Notes: generated from the sequence alone by a model not told the origin. DNA of 64,000 nt from Halorubrum salinum (GCF_024494575.1 NZ_JANHDO010000001.1:1-64000), one strand, 5' to 3'. Shown: positions 41,156-49,778, counted from the stretch's first letter. Program-made: numbers and translations.

Positions 41156-41955
41156 TGTCCGGAATCGACGCCGCTCGGTCGTGGGACCGGTTCGACCGCC
41201 GCCGACGGATCGGCCGGTTCCTCGGCCTGCTCGGCGCGTTCGTCGTCTTCGCTGCCTCGTGGCGGTACCTCGACACGGGGATCACGAACGTCGAGACCGT
41301 TCCCCGGGAGATCCGCGACCTCCTCACGCGGATGTATCCGCCGGACGTGGCGTACGCCCCGGAGATCGTGGAGCCGCTGATCGAGACGGTCCACATCGCC
41401 GCGCTCGGCACCGCAGGCGCGCTCGTGCTCGCGATTCCGGTCGCGCTGCTCGCGGCCGAAAACACCACGCCCAACGCCGCGACCTACTGGCTCGGAAAGC
41501 TGATCGTGACCGTGAGCCGGTCGGTGAACACGATCGTCTGGGCGCTGATCTTCGTCGTCGTGTTCGGCAGCGGCCCCCTCGCCGGTGCCGTCGCCATCGC
41601 GTTCCGGTCGGTCGGCTTCCTCGGGAAGCTGCTCGGCGAGGAGATAGAGGAGATCGACTTCGGACAGGTCGAGGCGGTCCGCGCCGCGGGCGCCTCCTCG
41701 GTGCAGGTGCTCCTCTACGGCATCCTCCCGCAGGTCAAGCCGGCGCTCGTCGGGCTCAGCGTCTATCGGTGGGAGATCAACGTCCGAGACTCGACCATCC
41801 TCGGGTTCGTCGGTGCCGGCGGCATCGGCGTCCAGCTGTTCCGCGCGGTCAACGCCTTCGCCTGGCAGTCAGTCGCGACCATCCTGATCGTCGTCCTGGG
41901 GGTCGTCCTCGCGAGCGAGGCGATATCGGCGTCCGCACGGAGGATGGTGCGATGA
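41155..41955 (+). CDS. phnE: Phosphonate-type ABC transporter permease PhnE (copy 2)
   Basis: 266 residues, the same length as copy 1. EAA loop VEAVRAAGASSVQVLLYGILPQV, then SVYRWEINVRDSTILGFVGAGGIG. The ATG shares a base with the stop of copy 1 (TGATG). The paralogues have diverged considerably outside the loops, consistent with an obligate heterodimer. Coupled to the HAD gene by a 4-nt overlap. Confidence 0.9.
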   Translation: MSGIDAARSWDRFDRRRRIGRFLGLLGAFVVFAASWRYLDTGITNVETVPREIRDLLTRMYPPDVAYAPEIVEPLIETVHIAALGTAGALVLAIPVALLAAENTTPNAATYWLGKLIVTVSRSVNTIVWALIFVVVFGSGPLAGAVAIAFRSVGFLGKLLGEEIEEIDFGQVEAVRAAGASSVQVLLYGILPQVKPALVGLSVYRWEINVRDSTILGFVGAGGIGVQLFRAVNAFAWQSVATILIVVLGVVLASEAISASARRMVR

Positions 41956-42638
41956 CGCCTCTCGACGCGTCCGGCTCCGAGGCGCTCCTCTTCGACATGG
42001 ACGGCGTGATCCTCGACGGCTGGGGAACCGACGAGGTGGTCCACGCCCGCGCGGTGGACGACGTGCTCGCGGACCGAGACCTGGACGCGAGCGACGACGT
42101 GTGCTCGACGCTGGCGCGAAACGCCTACGACGACGACTTCCGAGCCGCCTGCGAGACGCTCGGTGTCGATCCGGCCGCGTTCTTCAGCGCGCGCGAGGAG
42201 CGCAGCGCGACCCGCTCCGTCGAACGGCTGGCCGCCGGCACGCGGCGACTCTGTCCCGACGTCGACGCGCTCGACGAACTGGTCGACCGCGCTCCGGTCG
42301 GGCTCGTGAGCAACAACTACGATCCGACGGTGTCGTTCGTCGTCGACCACTTCCGGCTCGACGCGTTCGCCTTCGCCCGCGGTCGGGACCTCGGTCCGGA
42401 GGGATTCCGCCGACGGAAGCCGGACCCGCACTACCTCAACGAGGCGCTCGACGCGCTCGACGCCGCTTCCGGACTCTACGTCGGGGACCGCGCGACCGAC
42501 GTCATCGCGGCCGAACGCGCCGGCCTCGACGCCGTCTTCCTTCGCCGCGACCACAACGCGGACGTCGACCTCGCCGTCGAGCCCGCCGCCGAGATCGCGA
42601 GCCTCCGCGACCTCCCCCCGCTGATCAACGCGCCCTGA
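41952..42638 (+). CDS. HAD family hydrolase in phosphonate-transport operon
   Basis: 228 residues. HAD motif I DMDGVILDG (residues 16-24), motif II SNN (about 119), Lys motif III RRKPDPHYL and motif IV YVGDRATDVIAAERAG give a phosphatase-type HAD enzyme with an alpha-helical cap. The start overlaps the phnE stop by 4 nt, so it belongs to the operon. It may dephosphorylate a product of the imported compound. The phosphonatase-type cap lysine is not evident, so C-P cleavage is not supported. Confidence 0.85.
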   Translation: MTPLDASGSEALLFDMDGVILDGWGTDEVVHARAVDDVLADRDLDASDDVCSTLARNAYDDDFRAACETLGVDPAAFFSAREERSATRSVERLAAGTRRLCPDVDALDELVDRAPVGLVSNNYDPTVSFVVDHFRLDAFAFARGRDLGPEGFRRRKPDPHYLNEALDALDAASGLYVGDRATDVIAAERAGLDAVFLRRDHNADVDLAVEPAAEIASLRDLPPLINAP

Positions 42639-42682
42639 GAGCGCATCGCGTTCACCTGTTCTCGCTCGCGGTCGCTAGCGCG

Positions 42683-43321
42683 TCAGCGCTGGTCGCCGAA
42701 GAGGATCGCGTCGCAGTCGGTACAGGCGCGGACGGACAGGTCCGGGTCGCCGTTCGGATCGTCGAGGCACTGCCCGAGCGTCGTCTCCGCTATCGGTCCG
42801 TCACAGACGGGACAGGTGTCGAGAAGCATCCGGATGGGACGGGCCGCCTCACGGGAGAGCGCGTCGCCGACGCCCCGCTCGCGAAGCTCCGACGCGGCCG
42901 CGACCTCGGCGAGCGCTATCGCTCGGGGGAGCCACACGCCGGGCGCTCCGGCGAGCATGATCCGCCCGTCGTGAGCGTATCCAGTGACGCCCTCCCCGGA
43001 GATCGCGGCCGCCCGCTCGGCGAGGCTCTTATCGTCCTCGTCCCGGAGCGACCCGATCCGCGCATCGAGCGCCTCGCGGAACGACTCCGTGAGTCCGACC
43101 GTCTCTTCGTCTTCGGCCAGCGCGTCGATCTCGATGAGCCGCGACATCACGGTCTCCGGATCGATCGCGTCCCCGTCGCCGACGCCTCCGACGGCCGCGG
43201 CGTCGGACTCCGGGGGCGATTCCGGCTCCGATGGCGCGTCTGTGGCGTCGCGGGCGGCCGAGTCGCTGTCTCCGGACTCTCCGTCTGTGGCGTCTGCGGT
43301 GTCGGCGTGTGGATCGGTCAC
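42683..43321 (-). CDS. Haloarchaeal protein with C-terminal zinc knuckles, function unknown
   Basis: About 212 residues from a GTG at 43321; the open frame runs 44 codons further but becomes Arg/Pro-rich. An acidic disordered N-terminus (about 1-55) precedes a helical region (MSRLIEIDALAEDEETVGL..., AERAAAISGEGVTGYAHDGRIMLAGAP) and a C-terminal zinc ribbon with CPVCDGP and CTDCDAI. Family not recognised. The start is uncertain. Confidence 0.6.
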   Translation of the reverse strand: MTDPHADTADATDGESGDSDSAARDATDAPSEPESPPESDAAAVGGVGDGDAIDPETVMSRLIEIDALAEDEETVGLTESFREALDARIGSLRDEDDKSLAERAAAISGEGVTGYAHDGRIMLAGAPGVWLPRAIALAEVAAASELRERGVGDALSREAARPIRMLLDTCPVCDGPIAETTLGQCLDDPNGDPDLSVRACTDCDAILFGDQR

Positions 43322-43517
43322 GCCTTGGCGGTCGTCGTCGAGCGAGGTAGGTCTGACGGCCGCGGCCGCTCCCGCGCTGACCCCGCCCACGTTGCGGCTG
43401 TCCGGGCGACGCGGAACACCCGAGTCACCGGGCCGTCGCGTCGATGTAACCACTCAGGGTCACGCCGGCCGCGGACTCGCCGGCAGGGTTTTGACCGCGC
43501 AGACGAAACGAGCGACC

Positions 43518-43892
43518 ATGAGTACCGAGACGGCCGACACAGACGGCGGCGGGAGCGAGCCGGCGATCGAGGTGACCCCCGACGCCGCGTCGGAGGCCCT
43601 CTCTCTCCTAGAGGGCGAAGGCCTCGACACCGACGAAGCCGGACTGCGGCTGTTCGTCCAGCAAGGCGGCTGTGCGGGCCTCTCCTACGGGATGCGTTTC
43701 GACACGGAGCCGGAGGCCGACGACCTCGTCGTCGAACACCACGGGCTCCGCGTGTTCGTCGACCCCGCGAGCCAGAACTACATCGGCGGAAGCACGCTCG
43801 ATTACGAACACGGCCTTCAGGCAGCCGGATTCGAGGTCGAGAACCCGAACGTCGTCTCCGAGTGCGGCTGCGGCGAATCGTTCCGGACGTGA
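43518..43892 (+). CDS. Iron-sulfur cluster assembly protein, IscA/HesB family
   Basis: 124 residues. After a disordered N-terminus the A-type carrier domain shows GLRLFVQQGGCAGLSYGM (first Cys, about residue 51), GLRVFVDPASQNYIGGSTLDY and the C-terminal pair VSECGCGESF (Cys about 117 and 119). Three conserved cysteines bind Fe or a 2Fe-2S/4Fe-4S cluster for transfer to target proteins. The ATG at 43518 is used. Confidence 0.9.
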   Translation: MSTETADTDGGGSEPAIEVTPDAASEALSLLEGEGLDTDEAGLRLFVQQGGCAGLSYGMRFDTEPEADDLVVEHHGLRVFVDPASQNYIGGSTLDYEHGLQAAGFEVENPNVVSECGCGESFRT

Positions 43893-43998
43893 CCGACTCT
43901 TCCCACCGATCCCGCGCTCGACGCTCGCGATAGCTCGATCTACCGCGCGTCTGTCTCCGAGTCGCGTTTTTATGCCCGTCCGGACGGTACCGGGTCGT

Positions 43999-44244
43999 AT
44001 GAGTCTCGACGCCTCGACGACCACCGACGGTGAGCGCGTGTACACCGACCGGACGCTGGCCGAACGCGGCGCGGACGGCCCCTTCTACGTCGTGTTCGAA
44101 GACGCCGACGGATCGTCGCGCTGGGGGTTCCGGTGTGGCAACTGCGACTCCTTCGACACCGCGATGGACACGATGGGCCGGATCCAGTGTACCGACTGCG
44201 GGAACATCAAGAAGCCCGACGAGTGGGACGCGGCCCACGAGTGA
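43999..44244 (+). CDS. DUF5816 family protein
   Basis: 81 residues from the ATG at 43999 (MSLDASTTTDGERVYTDRTL). A zinc-ribbon pair CGNCDSFDTAMDTMGRIQCTDCGN is followed by the invariant-looking KKPDEWDAAHE tail, the DUF5816 pattern of haloarchaea. Function unknown. A TTTTTATG element about 30 nt upstream (43966-43973) is a likely TATA box. Confidence 0.8.
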   Translation: MSLDASTTTDGERVYTDRTLAERGADGPFYVVFEDADGSSRWGFRCGNCDSFDTAMDTMGRIQCTDCGNIKKPDEWDAAHE

Positions 44245-44342
44245 CCCGCCGAGCGCCCGCCACGTCCCACGAAGGACGCGTGCTCGCGCCGCACCAGAAT
44301 CGTGAGAAACTTTATCACGGATGGCGGCCAACGTCGAGATAG

Positions 44343-44678
44343 ATGGCCCCTGCGAGCATCCCACCGACGACGGAGGCCAGAGACGTCTTTCGTGAACTCG
44401 GATACACCGTCGGAGAAGACGGGCGCGAGTTCGTCGCAGAGCGGAAGTGGCGGCGCGTCCTCGTGACGGTGTTGTGTCTCGACGACGACCTCGACCCGTA
44501 TCTCGCAGACGGAGGCGACACTCCTCGGCTGCGGTGTTTCGTCACCTGGCGCGAGAACGCGGGCGACCTCCGGGACCGACTCGTCTCGAAGAAGCCGCCG
44601 TACGACTGGGCGGTCATCGGCATCGAGGACGACGGCGCGGACTTCGCGGTGATGGAAGGCGCGCCGGGCAGTCCGTAG
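44343..44678 (+). CDS. Haloarchaeal conserved protein, function unknown
   Basis: 111 residues: MAPASIPPTTEARDVFRELGYTV..., with a small alpha/beta layout (helix DVFRELGY, strands REFVAERKWRRVLVTVLC and RLRCFVTWRENAGDLRDRL, then YDWAVIGIEDDGADFAVME). There is no catalytic motif or membrane segment. Orthologues in other haloarchaea are likely, but I cannot name the family with certainty. Degenerate tandem repeats follow the stop. Confidence 0.6.
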   Translation: MAPASIPPTTEARDVFRELGYTVGEDGREFVAERKWRRVLVTVLCLDDDLDPYLADGGDTPRLRCFVTWRENAGDLRDRLVSKKPPYDWAVIGIEDDGADFAVMEGAPGSP

Positions 44679-44766
44679 CCGCGTCGACCGTTCGGGTCCC
44701 GCCGACTGCAGGCAGTTAGTTCCCGTCGACTCCGAGCGGTCAGTCCCCGCCGACTGCGGCCGGCCG
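44671..44766 (+). repeat. Degenerate 24-bp tandem repeats from a stop codon
   Basis: Units at 44696-44718, 44719-44742 and 44743-44766 share GTyCCCGyCGACTsC; a more divergent first unit (44671-44695) contains the TAG stop of the preceding gene. The second TAG (44717-44719) is in another frame. Older and more eroded than the hemB array. Confidence 0.55.
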
Positions 44767-44845
44767 GTCTTTCTCGTCTGCCTAGTCCTCACCGACCGTA
44801 GCCGGGGATACATTCAAATCCCCGTGTTCCGAACCAACACGTGAC

Positions 44846-45046
44846 ATGGTATTTAAGAAGATCACGATGATCGGTACGAGCGAGGAGAGCTTCGAGGCCG
44901 CGGCCGACGACGCGATCGACCGCGCCGAGGACACGCTCGAAAACGTCTACTGGGCGGAGGTACAGGAGTTCGGCGTCGAGTTACAGGAGGCGGTCGACAG
45001 AGAGTATCAGGCCGAAGTCGAGATCGCCTTCGAGCTGGCCGACTGA
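44846..45046 (+). CDS. Dodecin (flavin-binding storage protein)
   Basis: 66 residues, [24 protein letters not shown]..., with the beta-alpha-beta-beta dodecin fold; the Trp in [15 protein letters not shown] (residue 36) is the stacking residue for flavins. Haloarchaeal dodecin forms a hollow dodecamer that stores riboflavin or lumichrome and protects against photo-damage. A CATTCAAATCC element lies upstream (44811-44821) and the ATG follows GTGAC, so the mRNA is probably leaderless. Confidence 0.93.
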   Translation: MVFKKITMIGTSEESFEAAADDAIDRAEDTLENVYWAEVQEFGVELQEAVDREYQAEVEIAFELAD

Positions 45047-45153
45047 GAGTCGCGACCCGGGCGGCACGGACGCCGCGGCTCCCGTGTCCTAGTCGGGAGC
45101 GAAACCTGCCCGAGTGCCGGCCGCTTATGTAGGCGGCCGCGAACGAATACGAC

Positions 45154-45831
45154 ATGACCGAGGACTCACGCGCGGACCGTCGCTCGCCCGTCGGCGAGCC
45201 GGTCGTCCGGTCGGACCCGGCCGTCACGGGCGAGCGCGCCGCCGAGGCGGTCGGCTTCGACCCGGACGACCCCGAGAGCGTTTCCGAGGCAGCCGAGACG
45301 GTGGCGCGCTTCGCGTCCGGCGACGTCGGCGACGACGACCACGTGTTGATGCTTCGCGGCGCGGCCGCGTGCGCGGCGCTCGTCCGCGGCGTCGGGTCGT
45401 ACAAGACGGCGGCCGAGCGCGCCGGCGACGACGTGAGCGTGGCGTTCATCCGCAAGTGGGCGCGCGTCCACGACCTCCCGCAGGCCATTCGCCGGCAGGT
45501 CGCGAGCGGGCAGATAGCGCCGAGCGCGGCCAAACACATCGCGCGGCTCGGCGGCACGGACCGCTACCTGCTGGCGTGGGCGACCATCGACGGCGACCTG
45601 ACGGTCCGGGAGGTCCGATCCATCGCCTCGGCGGTCAACGACGGCAGCGACGTCGAGAGCGCGGTCCGCGAGACGGGCGTGCAGCTCGGGCACGTCGGCG
45701 TCGACCTCCCGCTCGACACCTACGTCGAACTCCGGCGGCGCGCCTCGAACGAGAGCCGCGACCCCGGCGACATCGTCGGGGCAGCGCTCGACGACTACTT
45801 CGACGCGGACGGCGCGTCCCGGTCGCCGTAG
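45154..45831 (+). CDS. ParB-like helix-turn-helix DNA-binding protein
   Basis: 225 residues. A central region (about 85-170) reads AFIRKWARVHDLPQAIRRQVASGQIAPSAAKHIARLG...TVREVRSIASAV (quoted in parts), the HTH and following helices of ParB/KorB-type proteins. The N-terminal ParB CTPase box (GERR) is absent and the C-terminal part (LPLDTYVELRRRASNESRDPGDIVGAALDDYF) looks like a ribbon-helix-helix dimerisation segment. Conserved in haloarchaea as a DUF protein. DNA target unknown. It sits directly upstream of tRNA-Lys. Confidence 0.65.
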   Translation: MTEDSRADRRSPVGEPVVRSDPAVTGERAAEAVGFDPDDPESVSEAAETVARFASGDVGDDDHVLMLRGAAACAALVRGVGSYKTAAERAGDDVSVAFIRKWARVHDLPQAIRRQVASGQIAPSAAKHIARLGGTDRYLLAWATIDGDLTVREVRSIASAVNDGSDVESAVRETGVQLGHVGVDLPLDTYVELRRRASNESRDPGDIVGAALDDYFDADGASRSP

Positions 45832-45879
45832 CGCGTTTCTAAACGTTTATCCGTGGTGTGCTCGTAGTCGCGTCCGTCT
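45832..45879 (+). promoter_or_regulatory. tRNA-Lys promoter
   Basis: AAACGTTTATCCG (45841-45853) is a TATA-like box centred about 31 nt before the mature 5' end of the tRNA. No other gene lies in this 48-bp gap. Confidence 0.6.
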
Positions 45880-45953
45880 GGGCCGGTAGCTCAGTTAGGG
45901 AGAGCGTCCGGCTTTTAACCGGACGGTCGGGGGTTCGAATCCCTCCCGGCCCG
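45880..45953 (+). tRNA. tRNA-Lys (anticodon UUU)
   Basis: 74 nt without encoded CCA. The acceptor stem GGGCCGG pairs with CCGGCCC (45946-45952), discriminator G. D-arm GCTC...GAGC, anticodon stem TCCGG/CCGGA around loop CTTTTAA, T-arm with GGTTCGAATCC. The anticodon TTT decodes AAA/AAG Lys. No intron. A hairpin with arms CCTGTCGC/GCGACAGG follows at 45957-45985, a likely terminator. Confidence 0.97.
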
Positions 45954-46110
45954 TGTCCTGTCGCGAGCATATCGCGAGCGACAGGTCTCGGTGAGGGATT
46001 CGAAGCAGGGAACGGAGCGAAGCGGAGTGACCGTGGTTCGAATCTCGTCGCATCCGTTGGATGCGACTGACCCACGCTCGCTTCGCTCGCGTGGATCCCT
46101 CCCGGCCCGT
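45939..46110 (+). repeat. Duplicated tRNA-Lys 3' end flanking 140 bp
   Basis: ATCCCTCCCGGCCCGT, the last 15 bases of tRNA-Lys plus one, occurs at 45939-45954 and exactly again at 46095-46110. Each copy is followed by a hairpin (45957-45985; 46112-46143 with arms TTCTCG/CGAGAA) of similar layout. The intervening DNA includes a T-arm-like GTGGTTCGAATCTCG (46032-46046) and palindromes built on GAGCGAAGCG. It looks like an attachment-site pair or a partial tandem duplication of the tRNA. No integrase is present. Confidence 0.8.
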
Positions 46111-46240
46111 ACTTCTCGCGGCGAGCACTCCGCGAGCCGAGAAATCGTCGGCGGGGTGAGTTCGAACGAACCCGCTGCTCACCGCCGACCGCGCTCGCCC
46201 GGACGAAAACGTTTCCCGCGCGCCCCGCGAGTCGTCGGGT

Positions 46241-47131
46241 ATGCGCATCGCCGTCCCCAACAAGGGCCGCTTACACGAGCCGACGCTCTCGCTTCTCGAA
46301 CGCGCCGGCCTCCACGTCGAAGAGACCGCGGACCGCCAGCTGTACGCTGACACGGTCGACCCCGAAGTGACGGTGCTTTACGCACGCGCGGCCGACATCC
46401 CCGAGTACGTTCGCGACGGCGCGGCCGACCTCGGCGTCACCGGCCTCGATCAGGCCGCGGAGTCCGGCGGGGTCGCCGACGACCCCGGGGGGGCCAGCGA
46501 CGACGACCTCGTCGACCTCCTCGATCTGGGGTACGGCTCCTGTCGCTTAGTGCTCGCCGCGCCGGAGGACGGTGACGTCACGGCCGTCGAGGATCTGGCG
46601 GGCGCGACGATCGCCACCGAGTTCCCGACGGTCACCCGGGAGTACCTCGATCGGAAGGGAATCGACGCCGACGTGGTCACGGTCACGGGCGCGACGGAAC
46701 TGACTCCCCACGTCGACATGGCCGACGCCATCGTCGACATCACCTCGACGGGGACGACGCTGCAGGTGAACCGCCTCGCCGTGATCGACGAGGTGCTCGC
46801 CTCGTCCGTGCGGCTGTTCGCCCGCGCCGACGTCGCGGACGACCCCAAAGTCGAGCAGGTGCGGACGGCCTTCGAGTCCGTGCTCGCCGCCGACGGCCGC
46901 CGCTACCTGATGATGAACGCGCCGAAATCGCGTCTCGACGAGGTGAAAGACGTGATCCCCGGGCTGGGCGGCCCGACCGTGATGAACGTGGAGGCCGACG
47001 AGAACGGCAACGGGATGGTGGCCGTCCACGCCGTCGTCGAGGAGCGCGACGTGTTCGCGACGATCTCGGAGCTCAAGGAGGTCGGCGCGAGCGGCATCCT
47101 CGTCACGGAGATAGAACGCTTGGTGGAGTGA
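46241..47131 (+). CDS. hisG: ATP phosphoribosyltransferase (long form, HisG-L)
   Basis: 296 residues. First and committed step of histidine synthesis: ATP plus PRPP to phosphoribosyl-ATP. [24 protein letters not shown] is the substrate entry; the PRPP loop is in [13 protein letters not shown], with [17 protein letters not shown]. The C-terminal ACT-like regulatory domain (about 220-296, [33 protein letters not shown] in part) marks the long form, which is feedback-inhibited by histidine and needs no HisZ. Separate from hisD. Confidence 0.95.
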   Translation: MRIAVPNKGRLHEPTLSLLERAGLHVEETADRQLYADTVDPEVTVLYARAADIPEYVRDGAADLGVTGLDQAAESGGVADDPGGASDDDLVDLLDLGYGSCRLVLAAPEDGDVTAVEDLAGATIATEFPTVTREYLDRKGIDADVVTVTGATELTPHVDMADAIVDITSTGTTLQVNRLAVIDEVLASSVRLFARADVADDPKVEQVRTAFESVLAADGRRYLMMNAPKSRLDEVKDVIPGLGGPTVMNVEADENGNGMVAVHAVVEERDVFATISELKEVGASGILVTEIERLVE

Positions 47132-47186
47132 TCGGACCGGCCGGCGTCCGGCTGCGTCCCCGTTTCGATCAGGTGTCCGTCTCCGG

Positions 47187-47432
47187 TTACGTCTCGATCA
47201 GTCGGTCTTTCTCCGGGCGCGTGAGCGACTTGATCGCGTGTTCCCTCGACATCGCCGCCGACTTCGAGTCGAACGACTCGACGTGTCGTAGCGTCACCGG
47301 CGTCCGCCCGCGGGTGTACTTCGCTCCCTCGCCGGCGTCGTGTTCGGCGACGCGTCGCTCGACGTCGGTGGTGTATCCGGTATAAAGGGTCCCGTCGGCA
47401 CACTCGATAACGTACACGTAGTGGTCTGTCAC
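47187..47432 (-). CDS. GIY-YIG domain protein (UPF0213/YhbQ-like)
   Basis: 81 residues: [30 protein letters not shown] is the GIY-YIG strand pair with catalytic Tyr and Arg, followed by [19 protein letters not shown] and [17 protein letters not shown] carrying the Glu. Small stand-alone members such as YhbQ are DNA-repair-type nucleases of unclear role. It lies in the same direction as PCNA, 69 bp downstream, so it may be on the PCNA transcript. Confidence 0.88.
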   Translation of the reverse strand: MTDHYVYVIECADGTLYTGYTTDVERRVAEHDAGEGAKYTRGRTPVTLRHVESFDSKSAAMSREHAIKSLTRPEKDRLIET

Positions 47433-47501
47433 GGGAGTGTGTGGGTCTCGGTCGAGTTCGCGAGGCGGTCGGACGGCGCGGTGACGAACCGTTCGGCCGG
47501 C

Positions 47502-48245
47502 TCAGTCGCTCTGGATCCGCGGTGCGAGCATGAACGTCACGTTGCCGAGCCCCTCGGCGAAGCCGTAGTGAAGTTTGACGGGGAACTCCTCGCCGAGTTC
47601 GACGGTGACCTCGGCGTCGGAGGGGATCGCCTTGTTCATGTCTTTGAGATAGTCCAGGCTGAAAAGCGAGTCCGCGGGACCGGCGGTGAGTGCGATGAGG
47701 TCCTCGCGGGTGAGTTCCAAGTCGACGTCGTCGGTGTCGCCCTCCGCCTCGATGTAGAAGGCCTCGTCGCTCTCGTCGACGCGGAGTCGGATGTGGTCGG
47801 AGACCATGTCGGCGGCCGTGATCCCCCGGCCGATCTGTGCGCCCTCGACGACGATCTCGGCGGCGAGATCGAGGTCGGGGATGTCCGGCTCCTGGCGGAT
47901 CGAGTCGGGGTCGATGAGCGCGAGGGTGTAACTCAGTCCGTCGATCTCGATGTGGAGTTTCCGGGTCTCCTCGTCGAGTTCGAGGTGGATCAGGTCGCCG
48001 GAGTTGGCCATGCCGGCGATGTCTTCGAGGCGGGCGAGGTTGACGCCGATAACGCCGCCGTCGGCCTCGTAGGACTCGAACGCGGCGGCTTCGAGAGTGA
48101 GATCGACCATCCCGACGTTGGCGGGATCGACCGCCCGGATCGAGAGTTCCTCCTCGTTCAGGCGGATCTTGCACTCGTCGACCAACACGCTCACCGAGTC
48201 GAGCGCGTCCTGAAACGTCGACGCGCCCACGATGGCCTTGAACAT
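47502..48245 (-). CDS. pcn: DNA polymerase sliding clamp PCNA
   Basis: 247 residues in two similar domains. [46 protein letters not shown] and the interdomain loop region [14 protein letters not shown] are typical, and the C-terminal MLAPRIQSD closes the client-binding pocket. It is a homotrimeric ring that tethers polymerases D and B, FEN1 and ligase. The acidic haloarchaeal surface is evident. A GCCTTTTTAGGTG element about 28 nt upstream on the minus strand suggests leaderless transcription. Confidence 0.96.
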   Translation of the reverse strand: MFKAIVGASTFQDALDSVSVLVDECKIRLNEEELSIRAVDPANVGMVDLTLEAAAFESYEADGGVIGVNLARLEDIAGMANSGDLIHLELDEETRKLHIEIDGLSYTLALIDPDSIRQEPDIPDLDLAAEIVVEGAQIGRGITAADMVSDHIRLRVDESDEAFYIEAEGDTDDVDLELTREDLIALTAGPADSLFSLDYLKDMNKAIPSDAEVTVELGEEFPVKLHYGFAEGLGNVTFMLAPRIQSD

Positions 48246-48439
48246 ATACGTTCGGCTAGGGCGGTATCACCTAAAAAGGCACCCGATCGGAGCGGCATCG
48301 CCCCGCCGGGCGGATGTCGCTGGAGCGGCCGGATCGGCGGTGAGTGAGACGCCCGCTCGGAGCGACCCGGGCCGCGCCGCATCGAACGCGAGGACGCCGA
48401 CTGTGGGTCCCGCCGACGTCGGTGAAACGGCCGTGCGAC

Positions 48440-49714
48440 TCACGGCCGCCGTCTGCGCGCGAACCAGACGGCACAGCAGATGGCGACCACGACGGCGACG
48501 GTCGTGACCGAGAACGCGACCCGGTAGCCGAAATCTGTGTACGCGACCGCGCCCGCCACGACGTCTTCGGTCCGGTACCGGTCGAGGACGGCACCCATCA
48601 GCGGCGGCAGTGCGGCCCCACCGAAGAATCCCGCCCCGTTGACGGTCGCCGTTGCGACACCGCTGGCCCCGGCCGGGTACTGTTCTTTTATCACCGGTAG
48701 CGAGAGCATCGTGACCCCGAGACTGAACCCGATCACGAAGTAGACGACCGCGATCACCGGCAGCGGCGGCGCACCGAAGATCGGGATCACCCCGAGTGCG
48801 GCCGCGAAGAGTCCGAGTCCGGCGATCATCGGTGCCAATCGGCGTCCGATTCTGTCGGAGATCCACCCGACCGTCGGCCCGCCGATCAGCATCCCAACGG
48901 CCCCGACCAGCGTGTAGTACGACGCGGTCGTGACCGGGAGCCCGTGGACGACGACCAGGTACGGTACGCCCCAGAGCCCGATCACAGTCAGGATCGTTCC
49001 CATGGAACAGAAGAAGACCGCGGAGAGGAGCCACTGGTCGGGGTCGGCGAGCAGCGTCCGCACGTGGCTGACGGTTTCGCCGAACGTCACCGCGGGCCGC
49101 TCGGGGACGTTATCGATCGGATCGAGCCCGGCCGCGGCCGGCGATCGACGAACGAACAGCCAGACGCACCCTGCCGCGACGAGCCCGAAGCCCGCGAACG
49201 CGAGGATCGTCGACCGCCAACCGAACCACCGGATGAGATACGCCAGCGGCGTCGTCGCGACGATCGCGCCGAGCCCCGCGGTCCCGGCGGTCAGTCCCGT
49301 CATCGTTCCGAACTCGTCGGCCCGAAACCAGTTCGCGCAGAACCTGATCGTGGAGATGAAGACGACCCCGCTTCCGAACCCGATCACCGCTCGAAAGAGG
49401 AACGCCGAGCGGTATCCGCCGCTGAGGGCGAATCCGATCGCACCGCCGCTGAGGGTGACGGCCCCCGCCGTTCCGACGAACCGTGCACCGTACCGATCGG
49501 CCAGCATTCCCGTCGGGATCTGGACGGCCGCGTAGATGACGAAAAACGAGGCGTGAAGCGTCCCCAACTGGGCCGCCGTCACTCCAAACGCCGAAATCAA
49601 CCGTTCGGACAGCACGGCCGTCGACAGCCGGTGGACGTTGACGAGTAAGAACACCCCGACGAGCGACCCCCAGGCCACCCAGCGCCGTCGTGTCGGGTCA
49701 GAAAGAAGCTGCAT
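48440..49714 (-). CDS. MFS transporter
   Basis: 424 residues from the ATG at 49714 (MQLLSDPTRRRWVAWGS); an upstream ATG adds six residues. Twelve predicted membrane segments, with the MFS loop 2-3 motif GMLADRYGARFVG (about residues 69-81) and its repeat GWISDRIGRRLAP in the second half. Similar to sugar-acid/oxalate-formate type facilitators, with the substrate unknown. PCNA lies about 190 bp downstream and the phosphohexomutase 64 bp upstream. Confidence 0.9.
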   Translation of the reverse strand: MQLLSDPTRRRWVAWGSLVGVFLLVNVHRLSTAVLSERLISAFGVTAAQLGTLHASFFVIYAAVQIPTGMLADRYGARFVGTAGAVTLSGGAIGFALSGGYRSAFLFRAVIGFGSGVVFISTIRFCANWFRADEFGTMTGLTAGTAGLGAIVATTPLAYLIRWFGWRSTILAFAGFGLVAAGCVWLFVRRSPAAAGLDPIDNVPERPAVTFGETVSHVRTLLADPDQWLLSAVFFCSMGTILTVIGLWGVPYLVVVHGLPVTTASYYTLVGAVGMLIGGPTVGWISDRIGRRLAPMIAGLGLFAAALGVIPIFGAPPLPVIAVVYFVIGFSLGVTMLSLPVIKEQYPAGASGVATATVNGAGFFGGAALPPLMGAVLDRYRTEDVVAGAVAYTDFGYRVAFSVTTVAVVVAICCAVWFARRRRP

Positions 49715-49778
49715 ACTCCCCCCTCTTCGCACCGGGCCGAAAATACCCTTGGGTCGACCCGACCGCCCCGTCCGGCTC

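Noticed and set aside
46095-46110. Second tRNA gene
   Set aside because: Only the last 15 tRNA bases are present; no anticodon arm or 5' acceptor strand can be found upstream.
45939-46110. Integrated virus or plasmid at tRNA-Lys
   Set aside because: The interval is 140 bp and encodes nothing; there is no integrase or foreign-looking gene nearby. Kept only as a possible scar.
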